Shown: positions 1 through 9,553, counted from the first letter of the stretch. The stretch is DNA of 64,000 nt from Aquincola tertiaricarbonis (GCF_023573145.1 NZ_CP097635.1:1860001-1924000); one strand, 5' to 3'. The notes: a model not told the origin generated them from the sequence alone. A program made the numbers and translations.

Positions 1-1884
1 GTTGGCACTGCCCAGGGTGATGAAGCAGTCGTCGATGATCATGAGCTTGGAGTGGATGTAGATCTCGCGGTAGCGCTGCGGGCGGATCTTGTACGGGGAG
101 TAGTCGCCCTCAATCTCGTCTTTGGCCAGCGCCGTCTTGGTGTCCGGATGCTGCGCCTTGTACTCCGAACGCTCCTGCGAAGCCTGGGCCTCTTGGGCCT
201 GGTTGTCGCGCGCGTTCACTTGCAGATGCCTCGCCTCGTCGTCGTAGTCGTAGCTCATCAGCATGGCCGCCAAGGTCTTGATATTCAGCTCCTGGAGTTC
301 TTCACGGATCTTGCTCTGACTGACCCTGGCCGAGCGACGCACCAACCCCTCATTCAACACGGCGCGGCCCTGGTTGTCCGTCACCGGCTTACCGTCCTGC
401 ACCTGCTCCACCTGCCGGTGGTAGCCCCTGACGCTGGTGGCCTGACCCATTTGCGCCAGGGCGTCGTAGGTGCGGGGCACCATCTCTGATCGCTCGGCCT
501 GCGGGTGGATCACCATCAAATGCAAGGGCGGCAGCTTGTCCTTGCTGCCACCGGCCTGTCGCAGCAGGTCCAGGGTCCGTTGCCTCAGTTCCTTGATGTA
601 CTGCACCCACTCCACCAGCTGGAAGTACTGGTTCTCGATGTAGATGTAGCGGCAGGCGTTGGAGCAGGCCTGCACATAGGTCTTGAGGATGGTGGCGTCT
701 TTGTCCTCCGGCTGGGTGCGCACGACCTGCGCGCGGTGGGGACCCACAGGTTCGGGCACCACCGCCGCACGAGCGGCCGCGAGCGAGGGTTTGGGGCTTG
801 ACCTGTGCGTGGTCTGCGCCCGGTCCCAGGCCGTGACGAAGTTGCGGTTGATGCAGGCCAGCGCCTGGCCGCGCACCCGCATGGCGTAGTCGCGGTACGG
901 CTTGAGGTGCCAGGGCTTGGTCCAGCTGGCGCCCTTGCCGAAGGCCACTTCACGGCGCGGATCGTTGTACCGGTGCTCGGGCGTGTCCCAGTAGTCGGTG
1001 ACGCTGTTGAGTCCCATGATGTAGCCACAAGCGTTGAGCTTGGCCGCCGGTTTGGCGCCCTGACCAGGGTGGTAGTCGATCAGCACGGGCTTCTGATGAT
1101 GGGTGGCTGCCAGCCTGAGAGTGGCATCCTCCACCCGGTCGGCCACACCGGGCAGGTAGGCCGATTTCAGTTCGCTGACCGCTTGCTCATCGCTGGCCCG
1201 GAACCGCACCTCGAGATTGGCGATGGCGCCCGATAACGCCGCCTGCCACCAGGCCTTGGCATAAGCGGCACGCACTTCCGCGGTCGTAGGTTTGGCATGC
1301 CGCACCTGCATGCGCGGTGCCGCAGCCCATTGGTCTGCAAAGGCAGGCATCGGCTGCCAGACCCACGGCATGTCGGGGGCGTTGCCCGCGCCCAGGCTGA
1401 CAGCGGGTTTCAAGCGGTCTGCCACACTGGTCCAGGTGCTCCGCTGCTTGGCTGCCCACGCCAGTGGGTTGTTGAGCACGTCCCCATAAACGGCGTCATA
1501 CCAAAGCAGCAACCGAACCTTCACCCCCTCGGCCGCCTTTTGCGCCAGCAAATCGCCATACGGCGTGCCGCGCGGCCAGGTCTTGTAGCCGTCGACGGCG
1601 GGGTCTGTCGTGGGGCTCATGCGCGTGAGCTCCATCGCCGGGTCGAATCCCCAGCACACCAGGTCGATGGTGCTGGTGGCCAGGCGCAGGTCGCGCTCCA
1701 GCGCTTCAAAGCCTTCGCTGCAGATCAGGAACTCGAGGGCGTTGCAGTTGTGGATCGGGTGGGTCTTGACGTCGTTCTCCAGAAACCATTGCATCGTGCC
1801 CTTGCCGATGCGGCTCTGTTCGTTGAGGTGCACCGTCTCCGCACGCTGGGTTTGCTTCAGCAATTTGCTCAGGGGGTTGGTCAT
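1..1884 (-). CDS. T6SS phospholipase D effector (Tle5-like), 3' end cut by window
   Basis: The frame is open from ATG at 1884 to the window edge (628 codons), so the C-terminus is missing. Two HKD motifs (HxKxxxxD) of the phospholipase D superfamily are visible: HQKPVLID about residue 270 and HSKLMIIDD about residue 615. Two such motifs form one active site that hydrolyses phosphodiester bonds, normally of phospholipids. There is no signal peptide. The gene starts 22 nt after the vgrG stop, the usual position of a cargo effector delivered by its own VgrG spike. From that context I infer a Tle5-type antibacterial effector acting on target-cell membranes. The cognate immunity gene would lie beyond the left edge. 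A housekeeping cardiolipin synthase is less likely because no N-terminal membrane segments are seen. Confidence 0.8.
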   Translation of the reverse strand, partial: MTNPLSKLLKQTQRAETVHLNEQSRIGKGTMQWFLENDVKTHPIHNCNALEFLICSEGFEALERDLRLATSTIDLVCWGFDPAMELTRMSPTTDPAVDGYKTWPRGTPYGDLLAQKAAEGVKVRLLLWYDAVYGDVLNNPLAWAAKQRSTWTSVADRLKPAVSLGAGNAPDMPWVWQPMPAFADQWAAAPRMQVRHAKPTTAEVRAAYAKAWWQAALSGAIANLEVRFRASDEQAVSELKSAYLPGVADRVEDATLRLAATHHQKPVLIDYHPGQGAKPAAKLNACGYIMGLNSVTDYWDTPEHRYNDPRREVAFGKGASWTKPWHLKPYRDYAMRVRGQALACINRNFVTAWDRAQTTHRSSPKPSLAAARAAVVPEPVGPHRAQVVRTQPEDKDATILKTYVQACSNACRYIYIENQYFQLVEWVQYIKELRQRTLDLLRQAGGSKDKLPPLHLMVIHPQAERSEMVPRTYDALAQMGQATSVRGYHRQVEQVQDGKPVTDNQGRAVLNEGLVRRSARVSQSKIREELQELNIKTLAAMLMSYDYDDEARHLQVNARDNQAQEAQASQERSEYKAQHPDTKTALAKDEIEGDYSPYKIRPQRYREIYIHSKLMIIDDCFITLGSAN

Positions 1885-1906
1885 GGCATCTCCAGGCGGT
1901 GATCGC

Positions 1907-4828
1907 TCAGGCGTCGCGCCGATGCTGCTGGTGCCGTTGCGACGGCCCTTGCCCATCGGCACGCACGCCCAGGTTGGCCAGGCGGTGCTCGGTGTGCTGG
2001 GCGCTGCCCGGTGCGGGCGACTGCCCGGCCACTGGCAGGTCCAGCACGGCGCCATTGGCCAGTTGCAACTGGTACTGGTCGCCGTTGTGGTGGCCTTGCA
2101 CATGGATCCAGCCCTGCGCATCGACGACGCCGTGGCTATGCGGTCGGCCGTTCTTCAGCAGGCGGTAGGGTTGTCCAGCCCATAGGCCCTGGGGCACTTC
2201 GGGCAGGTGATCCAACTGCAGGCGCAGGCCCTGTGGGGGCGGCTCAGGCATGGCGGTCAGGGGCACTTGCACCTGAGGTCGGTTGGCCGGACCGTCCAAG
2301 CCATGCTTCGCCGCATGGGCCGTCCACGATCCGTGGGTGCCGCTGTCGATGCCGCTGGCACTCCAGCGGGTGTAGCTGCCGCCGCCGTTGATGACGACTT
2401 CCTGCCGGGCGCAGATCTCGATGCGCTCGGACTGCAGGTGGATGTTCAGCTTGGCCAGCATCTGGAGGTTGGTCTGCAGTGCCCGGATGTCGATGTCCTG
2501 GCGGGCGCTGGTGAGGCGGATGCCGGACCTGTAGGCAAAGAGGCGGATGGCCTCCTTGGCACTGGCCAGCAGGCTCTTGCCGGTGCTGACGCTGGTGTGC
2601 CCGCCGCTGCTGATGGCGTGGTGCTGGCCGCTGTGCTGGTGGGTGCTCTGGGAGGTGGTGCTTTCGATGCCGGCGGGGCTGGCGAGGATGAGGTGCGGTT
2701 CCTGCAGTTCAGGGAACCGGCCTTCTTTGGGTTCGCCTGCGATGGCCTGGTTCTGCGCCTTCAGCGCTTGGGCCACGTCGTCCTGATCGCCTTGAGTGTG
2801 GGCCTGGTGCATCTGCGCCAGGTGGCCCAGGCTGTCGTGCTGGCCGTGGGCCTGGTTCAGCCGGGCCACGGTTTCGCTGAGGTCGGTGACGTGGCCTGCA
2901 GCTTTCGTCCGGGCTTCGGTGCTGAGGATCAGGCCGTCCTTGGCGCGGATGGCGCCGTGTCCGTCGGTGCGCAGCTCGAAGCCTTGTCCGCGGTGATCCT
3001 TGCGGCCCTGCCGGTCTTCGATGCGGGTGATGTGGCCCAGGCTCAGGCTGCTGTGCTGATGGTCGCTCTTGAGTTGGGCCTGGATGGCCTGGTGGGTGTC
3101 GTCCAGCACCAGGTGGTTGGACCGGCCCGCGGCACTGTTGCCGCCGCCGGGCGTGAGTTCCCGGCTTCTCAGGCCGCTGAGCGCCTGCTGCGCCGGCAGC
3201 TCCCACGGCGGCAGGTTGGTCTGGTTGTAGACCCGGCCGGTGCAAATCGGCCGGTCGATGTCGCCGCCGATGAAGCTGACGATGACTTCCTGCCCCACCC
3301 GGGGCAGGTGCATGCCGCCCAGTTGATTGCCGGCCCACTCGCTGCTCACGCGCACCCAGCAACTGCTGTGGTGGGTGTTGGGACCGTACCGGTCCCACGG
3401 GAACTGGACCTTGATGCGGCCGAGGTGATCGGTGTAGAGGTTGGTCTCCGCTGTCCCCGCGTCAGGACCGCAGACAAGGGCGGTTTCGGGGCCGGGGATG
3501 TGGGGCTTGGGCTGGGTGGCTTCGGGCCGCAGCAGTTCGCTGGCGGGCTGCACCTCGAAGTCCACCGTGCAGCGCCACTGGCCGCCCAGGCGTTGGGCGT
3601 CTGACAGCGCCTTGGGCGCTGCAGCCCGCGCCGTGTCTTCGCTGACGTTCTCCACCACCAGGTCGGCGGCCAGCGTCAGGTAGTAGATGTTGGCGGCGTG
3701 CTGCGGATGCTCGCGCAACTGGAAGCTGTGGCCAGCGGCGATGCCGCGCACATGGCCCTGGCCGCGGGCGCGGTGGCCGACCTGCCGCAGCGCGTCCATG
3801 CGCAGCCTGGCCAGGTGGCGGCCTTGGGCTTCCGTCTGGTTCGCTGCCTTGTCGGCGCCGCGGTTGGGTTGGCTCCAGTCGCTGGCGGGCAGGCGCACGG
3901 CGGTTTCGCCCTCGCCGAGCGTCTGGCTGCCGCGCCACAGGTAGACCTCTTGTTCGGCCTGCCCGGTGGGGCGCGCTTCACGGGCGGTGGCCGTCAAGCT
4001 CGCCCGCGGGCGGGTGTGGTCGTACTCGCGGCTCTCGTAGCGCCCGGCGGTCAGCCGGTCCACCGGCGCGAACGCGTGGATGTACTCCTCGTCGATCTTG
4101 TGGCCCGGCGGGTAGTAGGCGATGGTGTGGTAGCGGCTGCCGGGTTCATCAGCCTGCAAGGGCGTGAAGGCGCCGTTGTAGTCGCTCAGCACCAGCCGGT
4201 GCACGCCGTTCGTGTGCTCGAAGTGGTGGTTGATGCCCCAGGCCTGCATCAGCCGGCACAGGAACTGGTAGTCGGTCTCGTTGTACTGCACCAGGTAGTC
4301 CCCGACCGGGTACCGCTCGATGAGCCGCCACTCCACCGGGAAGATGTAGTCGTCCAGCACCGCGCGCAGCACCTGCACCGGCGTCTGGTTCTGGAACACC
4401 TTGCAGTCGGTGCTCAGCGTGGCCAGGTACAGCCAGGGCCGCAGCGTCAGCTCATACAGCGCGTGCCGGCTGTCTTCGCCCAGCAAGCGGGCTTCGGTGA
4501 TCAGCGCGTTGATCTGGCGCTCGCCTGCGCCTTGATTGCCAAGAAGGCCTGACCCGTGGCCTTCCAGCTCGATGGCGCAACAGATCTCGCGGCCCACCAT
4601 GTCCGGCAGGCTGAAGTTGGCGCCGCGCAGCAGGCCGCCGACCGCCGCGACCTCATCCGGCGTCTGCAGCACCAGCCGGTACTCGAACAGGCCGTTGATC
4701 GCCTCGCGGCCACTCAGCCGCAGGGGCACCAGCGCCGGCCGGCCCAGGTGCTGCGGGATCGCGGGGCTGCTGATCGTCAGCGCGCGTTCGCCGCTGAACA
4801 GGGGTACAGCGGGGCGTCTCTGGTTCAT
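1907..4828 (-). CDS. vgrG: Type VI secretion system spike protein VgrG (TssI)
   Basis: 973 residues, which is long for a VgrG. The N-terminal half has the gp27/gp5-like VgrG core, with ALTISSPAIP near the start, the RVSSEWAGNQLGGMHLPRVGQ stretch and the GGDIDRPICTGRVYN strand of the OB-fold. A DUF2345 domain follows at about 620-830, and a small beta-rich C-terminal extension at about 850-950 could dock cargo. VgrG trimers tip the Hcp tube and puncture target cells. ATG 4828 was chosen because it directly precedes the conserved N-terminus; a TTG at 4900 would add 24 unconserved residues. The phospholipase D gene follows after 22 nt, so this is a spike-plus-effector pair. No other T6SS structural genes are in view, so it looks like an orphan vgrG island. 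Confidence 0.93.
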   Translation of the reverse strand: MNQRRPAVPLFSGERALTISSPAIPQHLGRPALVPLRLSGREAINGLFEYRLVLQTPDEVAAVGGLLRGANFSLPDMVGREICCAIELEGHGSGLLGNQGAGERQINALITEARLLGEDSRHALYELTLRPWLYLATLSTDCKVFQNQTPVQVLRAVLDDYIFPVEWRLIERYPVGDYLVQYNETDYQFLCRLMQAWGINHHFEHTNGVHRLVLSDYNGAFTPLQADEPGSRYHTIAYYPPGHKIDEEYIHAFAPVDRLTAGRYESREYDHTRPRASLTATAREARPTGQAEQEVYLWRGSQTLGEGETAVRLPASDWSQPNRGADKAANQTEAQGRHLARLRMDALRQVGHRARGQGHVRGIAAGHSFQLREHPQHAANIYYLTLAADLVVENVSEDTARAAAPKALSDAQRLGGQWRCTVDFEVQPASELLRPEATQPKPHIPGPETALVCGPDAGTAETNLYTDHLGRIKVQFPWDRYGPNTHHSSCWVRVSSEWAGNQLGGMHLPRVGQEVIVSFIGGDIDRPICTGRVYNQTNLPPWELPAQQALSGLRSRELTPGGGNSAAGRSNHLVLDDTHQAIQAQLKSDHQHSSLSLGHITRIEDRQGRKDHRGQGFELRTDGHGAIRAKDGLILSTEARTKAAGHVTDLSETVARLNQAHGQHDSLGHLAQMHQAHTQGDQDDVAQALKAQNQAIAGEPKEGRFPELQEPHLILASPAGIESTTSQSTHQHSGQHHAISSGGHTSVSTGKSLLASAKEAIRLFAYRSGIRLTSARQDIDIRALQTNLQMLAKLNIHLQSERIEICARQEVVINGGGSYTRWSASGIDSGTHGSWTAHAAKHGLDGPANRPQVQVPLTAMPEPPPQGLRLQLDHLPEVPQGLWAGQPYRLLKNGRPHSHGVVDAQGWIHVQGHHNGDQYQLQLANGAVLDLPVAGQSPAPGSAQHTEHRLANLGVRADGQGPSQRHQQHRRDA

Positions 4829-5041
4829 GTGGGCCAGACAGGTGTGCGGGAACAAGGCACCGAGCGTAGGAACTCGGGCCGAGCCAGACAACCATTGCAA
4901 GGAACTGTGACGACCTATCGGTCAGCGCCTGGAAACTCCCTCAGGCTGTCCTCAGCTTCGGCCCCTTGTGGCTCAACTTCAAGGCTGCTATTCACCACCG
5001 ACGGTATCGGCAGCGACCGCGCGCGCGGCGGCCTCGCCCAC

Positions 5042-5803
5042 CTACTGAAACCGCTCCAGCATCTTCTCCAGCGCCATCGTGAACGGCGTCTGCATCATCG
5101 GCAGCGTGAGCACGATGCCGATGAGGCCCACGCCCAGCGTGATCGGGAAGCCGATCGCGAAGATGTTCATCTGGGCGGCCACGCGGGAGATGAGGCCCAG
5201 CACCAGGTTGACGAACAGCATCATGCCCACCAGCGGCATCGCGATCCACAGGCCGATGGCAAACACCTCGGCGCCCCACACCTCGGGCCGCATGGCGCGG
5301 ATGAAGGCGAAGGGCTCGGGGCCGGCCGGGAAGGCGCGGAAGCTCTGCACCACCGCGTCGATGATCAGCAGGTGGCCGCCGATGACGATGAACATCCACG
5401 ACACCATGATGCCGAAGAAGCGGCTCACCGCCGTGGCCTGGCCGCCGGTGGCAGGGTCGAAGAAGCCGGCCAGGTTCAGGCCCATCTGCAGGCCGATCAG
5501 CTCGCCCGCGAACTCCACCGCCGCGAACACGATGCGCACCGCAAAGCCCAGCGTCAGGCCGATCACCACCTGCTGGGCCACCAGCATGAAGCCGATGCCC
5601 GAGTCCAGCGGCACCGCAGGCATCTCGGGCAGGCCGGCCTGGGCGCAGAAGGCGATGAGGAAGGCCAGCGCCACCCGCACCCGCGCCGGCACCGAGCGCT
5701 GGCCGATCACGGGCAGCGCCGAGAACAGCGCCAGCACCCGCAGAAGCGGCCACAGCAGCGGCGTGATCCAACCGAGCAGCTGCGCCTCGGTGAACTGGAT
5801 CAT
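5042..5803 (-). CDS. fliR: Flagellar export apparatus protein FliR
   Basis: 253 residues, almost entirely hydrophobic with about six membrane segments, beginning MIQFTEAQLLGW as is usual for FliR. It is part of the FliPQR core of the flagellar type III export gate in the inner membrane. The ATG at 5803 overlaps the fliQ stop by one base (TGATG), which indicates translational coupling and fixes the start. It is the last gene of the leftward fli cluster. About 210 nt follow before vgrG, in which I see no gene and no clear terminator. Confidence 0.95.
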   Translation of the reverse strand: MIQFTEAQLLGWITPLLWPLLRVLALFSALPVIGQRSVPARVRVALAFLIAFCAQAGLPEMPAVPLDSGIGFMLVAQQVVIGLTLGFAVRIVFAAVEFAGELIGLQMGLNLAGFFDPATGGQATAVSRFFGIMVSWMFIVIGGHLLIIDAVVQSFRAFPAGPEPFAFIRAMRPEVWGAEVFAIGLWIAMPLVGMMLFVNLVLGLISRVAAQMNIFAIGFPITLGVGLIGIVLTLPMMQTPFTMALEKMLERFQ

Positions 5804-6072
5804 CAGCCCACCGCGGTCGGGATGGACAGCAGCGTGCGCTGCAGGAACTCGACCAGCGTGGTCATCATCCACGGGCCGGCCACCGCCAGCACCACCACCG
5901 CGGCCACGATCTTGGGCACGAAGGTGAGCGTGGCTTCGTTGATCTGCGTGGCCGCCTGGAAGATGCTGACCAGCAGGCCCACCACCAGCACCACGATGAG
6001 CATGGGCGCCGAGACGATGAGCAGCAGGTGCAGCGCCTGCTGGCCGACTGTGAAGACTTGTTGGGCGTTCAT
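5803..6072 (-). CDS. fliQ: Flagellar export apparatus protein FliQ
   Basis: 89 residues, the normal FliQ length, with two transmembrane helices and the family signature around GLLVSIFQAATQINE and LTFVPKI. It is a component of the FliPQR export gate. ATG 6072 is preferred over an upstream in-frame ATG at 6138 that would start inside fliP. fliP ends 16 nt upstream and fliR overlaps downstream. Confidence 0.96.
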   Translation of the reverse strand: MNAQQVFTVGQQALHLLLIVSAPMLIVVLVVGLLVSIFQAATQINEATLTFVPKIVAAVVVLAVAGPWMMTTLVEFLQRTLLSIPTAVG

Positions 6073-6088
6073 GGGGTGGCGGGCGTAG

Positions 6089-6868
6089 TCAGGTGGCGAA
6101 GGAGGCGGCCAGCGAACCCAGCAGCAGGTTCCAGCCATCGGCCAGCACGAAGAGCATCAGCTTGAAGGGCAGGGCCACCAGCACCGGGCTCAGCATCATC
6201 ATGCCCAGCGACATCAGCACGCTGGCCACCACCATGTCGATGATGAGGAAGGGCACGAAGATCAGGAAGCCGATCTGGAAGGCGCTTTTCAACTCGCTGG
6301 TGACGAAGGCCGGCACCAGCACCTTCAGCGGCACGTCCTCGCCCTTCACGTCGTCGGGCAGCTTGGCCAGCTTGCCGAACAGCTGCACGTCGGACTGGCG
6401 CGTCTGCTTGAGCATGAACTCGCGCATCGGCACCTCGGCGCGCTGCAGCGCCTGCTCGAACGGGATCTGCCCGGCCGCGTAGGGCTGATAGGCCTGCTGG
6501 TAAACCTTGTCGAAGGTGGGCCCCATCACGAAAAAGGTGAGGAAGAGCGACAGGCCGATGACGACCTGGTTGGGCGGCGCGGCCTGGGTGCCCAGCGCCT
6601 GGCGCAGCAGGCCCAGCACGATGACGATGCGGGTGAAGCCCGTCATCATCAGCAGCACCGCGGGCAGGAAGGACAGCGCGGTGAAGAACAGCAGCGTCTG
6701 GATGGGCACCGAGTAGCTGGCGCTGCCCGCGCCCTGGCCCACCAGCAACGGCAGCGTGGCGGGTGCGGCGCCGCCGCCCGCCTGCTGGGCTAAAGCCACT
6801 GCAGGAACGGCCGACAACACCGACAAGCCGAGGATGCGCAGCGTGCTGCGCAGGCGTTCAGAAGACAT
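6089..6868 (-). CDS. fliP: Flagellar export apparatus protein FliP
   Basis: 259 residues. A cleavable signal-like N-terminus (about residues 1-27, ending VALAQQA) is typical of FliP, followed by four membrane segments. The conserved [20 protein letters not shown] and [11 protein letters not shown] blocks are present. FliP oligomerises with FliQ and FliR to form the export channel. It overlaps the end of fliO by 11 nt, consistent with one operon. Confidence 0.96.
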   Translation of the reverse strand: MSSERLRSTLRILGLSVLSAVPAVALAQQAGGGAAPATLPLLVGQGAGSASYSVPIQTLLFFTALSFLPAVLLMMTGFTRIVIVLGLLRQALGTQAAPPNQVVIGLSLFLTFFVMGPTFDKVYQQAYQPYAAGQIPFEQALQRAEVPMREFMLKQTRQSDVQLFGKLAKLPDDVKGEDVPLKVLVPAFVTSELKSAFQIGFLIFVPFLIIDMVVASVLMSLGMMMLSPVLVALPFKLMLFVLADGWNLLLGSLAASFAT

Positions 6869-7247
6869 CGCCCTTGTCCGCGTCGTTCTTCGGGTTGGAA
6901 CGGGGCTGGCCGTAAGGGCCCAGGCGCGCCATCAGCTGCGCGAAGGGCGCGGCCATCTGGCCGCCCACCGCCGAGGGCGGCAGCTCGGCCTGCGGCGACA
7001 GCGTGTACAGCGTGGTGATGCTTTGCGGCGTGGCGCCCAGCACCAGCCAGCGGCGTTCGTCGCCGCTGCCCACCTCGACGGTGACGATGCGCTGGTTCTG
7101 CGCGATGGCCAGTGAGGCGATGGTGCGCATCGGCGCCGGGCCGGCGGCGGCCTGGCCCATCGGGCTGCGCTTGAGCAGCCACAAGGCCACCGGGATCAGC
7201 GCCAGCACGGCGATGAACCACAGCAGGGCGGACAGGGAGGAATTCAT
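6858..7247 (-). CDS. fliO: Flagellar biosynthetic protein FliO
   Basis: 129 residues: an N-terminal membrane helix (about 5-24), then a cytoplasmic domain containing [17 protein letters not shown], the FliO family core. FliO is an assembly chaperone for the FliP ring. It lies in the canonical fliN-fliO-fliP order, and its last codons overlap the fliP start. The family is poorly conserved, so position and topology carry much of the call. Confidence 0.9.
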   Translation of the reverse strand: MNSSLSALLWFIAVLALIPVALWLLKRSPMGQAAAGPAPMRTIASLAIAQNQRIVTVEVGSGDERRWLVLGATPQSITTLYTLSPQAELPPSAVGGQMAAPFAQLMARLGPYGQPRSNPKNDADKGDVF

Positions 7248-7288
7248 GGCGTGGTGATGCTCAGTTGACCCGGCTCAGTGGGCCCGGC

Positions 7289-7738
7289 TCAGTTGGCGCG
7301 GCTCAGGCGGCGCATGCGCTCGCTGGGCGTGACGATGTCGGTCAGCCGGATGCCGAACTTGTCGTTCACCACCACCACCTCGCCCTGGGCGATCAGGTAG
7401 CCGTTGACCAGCACGTCCATCGGCTCGCCCGCCAGGGCATCCAGTTCCACCACCGAGCCCTGCGCCAGCTGCAGGATGTGCTTGATGGGGATGCGGGTGC
7501 GACCCAGTTCCACGGTGAGCTGCACCGGGATGTCCAGGATCATGTTGATGTCGTTGCCCGTGCCCGTGAGCTGCGGGGAGGCCGACGAGAAATTGGTGAA
7601 GGACGGCGCGGACACCTGTTCCGCGGCGGCCGTCACTTCGGTGGCCGCGGCCGGCGCGCTGGTCGACTCGGCCAGCGCAGCCGCCCACTCGGCGGCCATC
7701 GCGTCTTCTTCGGAAGTGTTGGGCGTTTCATTGGGCAT
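7289..7738 (-). CDS. fliN: Flagellar motor switch protein FliN
   Basis: 149 residues. The C-terminal SpoA/C-ring domain (about 70-145) contains NMILDIPVQLTVELG, VVELDALAGEPMDV and VNDKFGIRLTDIV, the FliN hallmarks. The N-terminal 60 residues are acidic and Ala-rich. FliN builds the base of the C-ring with FliM and takes part in switching and export docking. Its start overlaps the fliM end by 11 nt. Confidence 0.96.
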   Translation of the reverse strand: MPNETPNTSEEDAMAAEWAAALAESTSAPAAATEVTAAAEQVSAPSFTNFSSASPQLTGTGNDINMILDIPVQLTVELGRTRIPIKHILQLAQGSVVELDALAGEPMDVLVNGYLIAQGEVVVVNDKFGIRLTDIVTPSERMRRLSRAN

Positions 7739-8732
7739 TCTGATCTCCCAGCCAGCTCAGGTTGGAGCTGGAGATGAGTTGGTCGACCTTGATGGCGTAC
7801 TTGCCGTTGGAGGTGCCGTAGTGGCACTCGAGCACGGGAACGCCGTCCACCTTGGCCTGGATCTGCTGCTTGATGTCGAGCTCGATGAAGTCGCCGGGCT
7901 GGAAGCTCAGCAGCTGCTCGATGGTGGCGCCGGCATGCGCCAGCTCGGCCACCAGCTCGACCTCGGCGCTCTGGATCTGCTGCTTGAGCAGGTTGATCCA
8001 GCGCTTGTCGGGTTCGTTGGAGTCGCCCTGGATGGTGCTGTAGAGCACATCGCGGATCGGCTCCATCGTGGAGTAGGGGATGCAGAAGTGCACCGCACCG
8101 GTGGTGTCGCCGATTTCCAGCGTGAAGCTGGTGGCCACCACGATCTCGCTGGGCGTGGCGATGTTGGCGAACTGCGGCTGCATCTCCGAGCGCTGGTAGT
8201 CCAGCTCCAGCGGGTAGATGCCGACCCAGGCCTTGCGGTACTCCTCGATGATCACTTCGACCATGCGCAGGATCACGCGCTGCTCGGTGGGCGAGAAGTC
8301 GCGGCCTTCGATGCGGGTGTGGTACTTGCCGCCGCCGCCGAACAGCGCGTCGATCACCGCGAACACCAGGCTGGGGTCGCAGACGATCAGGCCCGAGCCG
8401 CGCAGCGGCTTGACGCTGACGATGTTGAAGTTGGTGGGCACCACGATCTCGCGCAGGAAGGCGCTGTACTTCTGCACCTTGATGCCGCCGATCGACACTT
8501 CGGGGCTGCGCCGGATGAGGTTGAACAGCCCCACCCGCACGTTGCGTGCGAAGCGCTCGTTGATGATCTCCATCGTGGGCATGCGCCCACGGACGATGCG
8601 CTCCTGGCTCGACAGGTCGTAGTTGCGCACGCCCCCCTGCGGCACATCCTCCTGCTCGAGCTTCTGGCTCTCACCGGTGATGCCTTGCAGCAGTGCATCA
8701 ACTTCGTCTTGCGAAAGGATCTGCTGGTTCAT
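7728..8732 (-). CDS. fliM: Flagellar motor switch protein FliM
   Basis: 334 residues, normal length. The N-terminal peptide ILSQDEVDALLQGI is the motif that binds phosphorylated CheY. The middle CheC-like domain and the C-terminal SpoA domain (about 255-325) follow. FliM links the CheY signal to rotation reversal in the C-ring. It is separated from fliL by 212 nt that contain a terminator-like repeat, so it may have its own promoter or be reached only by read-through. Confidence 0.97.
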   Translation of the reverse strand: MNQQILSQDEVDALLQGITGESQKLEQEDVPQGGVRNYDLSSQERIVRGRMPTMEIINERFARNVRVGLFNLIRRSPEVSIGGIKVQKYSAFLREIVVPTNFNIVSVKPLRGSGLIVCDPSLVFAVIDALFGGGGKYHTRIEGRDFSPTEQRVILRMVEVIIEEYRKAWVGIYPLELDYQRSEMQPQFANIATPSEIVVATSFTLEIGDTTGAVHFCIPYSTMEPIRDVLYSTIQGDSNEPDKRWINLLKQQIQSAEVELVAELAHAGATIEQLLSFQPGDFIELDIKQQIQAKVDGVPVLECHYGTSNGKYAIKVDQLISSSNLSWLGDQNAQ

Positions 8733-8859
8733 GCCAAGCGATCAGAGGAGATAAGAGGTATGCAGACCGACGCGGTTCACGGGCGACCAGGCACGGCTCC
8801 GTCTTTTGGGCGTGGGCAAACAGGCAGCAAAAGCAGTGGCCGAAGCGCGCTGGCGGAAA

Positions 8860-8940
8860 GACCAGCAAAACCGCCGCCGGGCCGCCCCAAGGCGGTTTTG
8901 CGCCCCCGCGGGGGGCGGGCGCCGCAGGCGACCGGGGGCA
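8860..8940. repeat. GC-rich intergenic repeat with terminator-like hairpin between fliL and fliM
   Basis: Perfect 9-bp arms AAAACCGCC (8867-8875) and GGCGGTTTT (8891-8899) enclose a 15-nt loop. On the minus strand the stem is followed immediately by the TTTT of its own arm, giving an intrinsic-terminator shape in the direction of fli transcription. The loop holds a GCCGGGCCGCCCCAAGG core whose complement recurs near 16898. A second GC palindrome (CCCCCGCGGGGG) follows. It looks like a member of a dispersed GC-rich intergenic repeat family, placed between two genes usually cotranscribed. Confidence 0.55.
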
Positions 8941-8944
8941 GACA

Positions 8945-9553
8945 TCATTGGATGATGAAGTTGGAAAAGTGCACCGCCGAGATCGGCAGCACCTGCGCCG
9001 CGCGCTTCTTTTTCTTTTTCTTGGGCTTGTCCTCGGCCGCGGGCGTGTCCTCGTCCTCGTCGTCTTCCACCTCGTAGCCCAGCGCGCGCGAGGCTTCGCG
9101 GCGGATCTGCTCGGCCAGCTTTTCCTTGCCCTCGCGGTCCAGCAGCTGGGCCGCGGTCTTCTGGGCCAGCAGCATCAGGATGTTGTTGCGGATGGCCGGC
9201 ATGTAGGCCTTCAGCGCTTCCTGCAGCTTGGCGTCGTCCACCTCCAGCGTGATGCCGATCTGCGCATAGCGCTCGGCATCGCGGTCGGCCAGGTTCACGG
9301 TGAACGGGTCCAGCGGCACGAAGGTGGGTGCGTGCTTGGGGTCCAGGTTGTGCTGGACCTTTTTCTCGGCGCGCGGCGCGGGCGCGGCGGCCTCTTCGCC
9401 TTCCTCGCCCTCGGCATGCGGTTTCTTCAGCAGGAAAAACGCGGCGCCGCCACCGCCCAGCACCAGCACCAGCACGGCGGCGATGATGATGATGAGCTTC
9501 TTGTTGCCCTTCTTGGGGGCGGGTGCAGCGTCGGTGGCAGCAGCGGCTGACAT
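8945..9553 (-). CDS. fliL: Flagellar basal body-associated protein FliL
   Basis: 202 residues. One transmembrane helix (about 19-40) is followed by the periplasmic FliL domain (FVPLDPFTVNLAD, then LKAYMPAIRNNILMLLAQKT). FliL supports stator function and torque. An insert of about 30 Asp/Glu and then Lys residues precedes the conserved C-terminal end (VHFSNFIIQ), which is longer than in typical FliL. The start is ATG 9553, with GGAG 6 nt upstream; the frame extends further but without a ribosome site. Confidence 0.93.
   Translation of the reverse strand: MSAAAATDAAPAPKKGNKKLIIIIAAVLVLVLGGGGAAFFLLKKPHAEGEEGEEAAAPAPRAEKKVQHNLDPKHAPTFVPLDPFTVNLADRDAERYAQIGITLEVDDAKLQEALKAYMPAIRNNILMLLAQKTAAQLLDREGKEKLAEQIRREASRALGYEVEDDEDEDTPAAEDKPKKKKKKRAAQVLPISAVHFSNFIIQ

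Noticed and set aside
5803..6138. Longer FliQ starting at 6138
   Set aside because: The extra 22 residues overlap fliP and are not FliQ-like; ATG 6072 gives the standard 89 residues.
8742..8948. 68-codon minus-strand frame between fliL and fliM
   Set aside because: It coincides with the GC-rich repeat, has no ribosome site and a composition typical of repeat translation.
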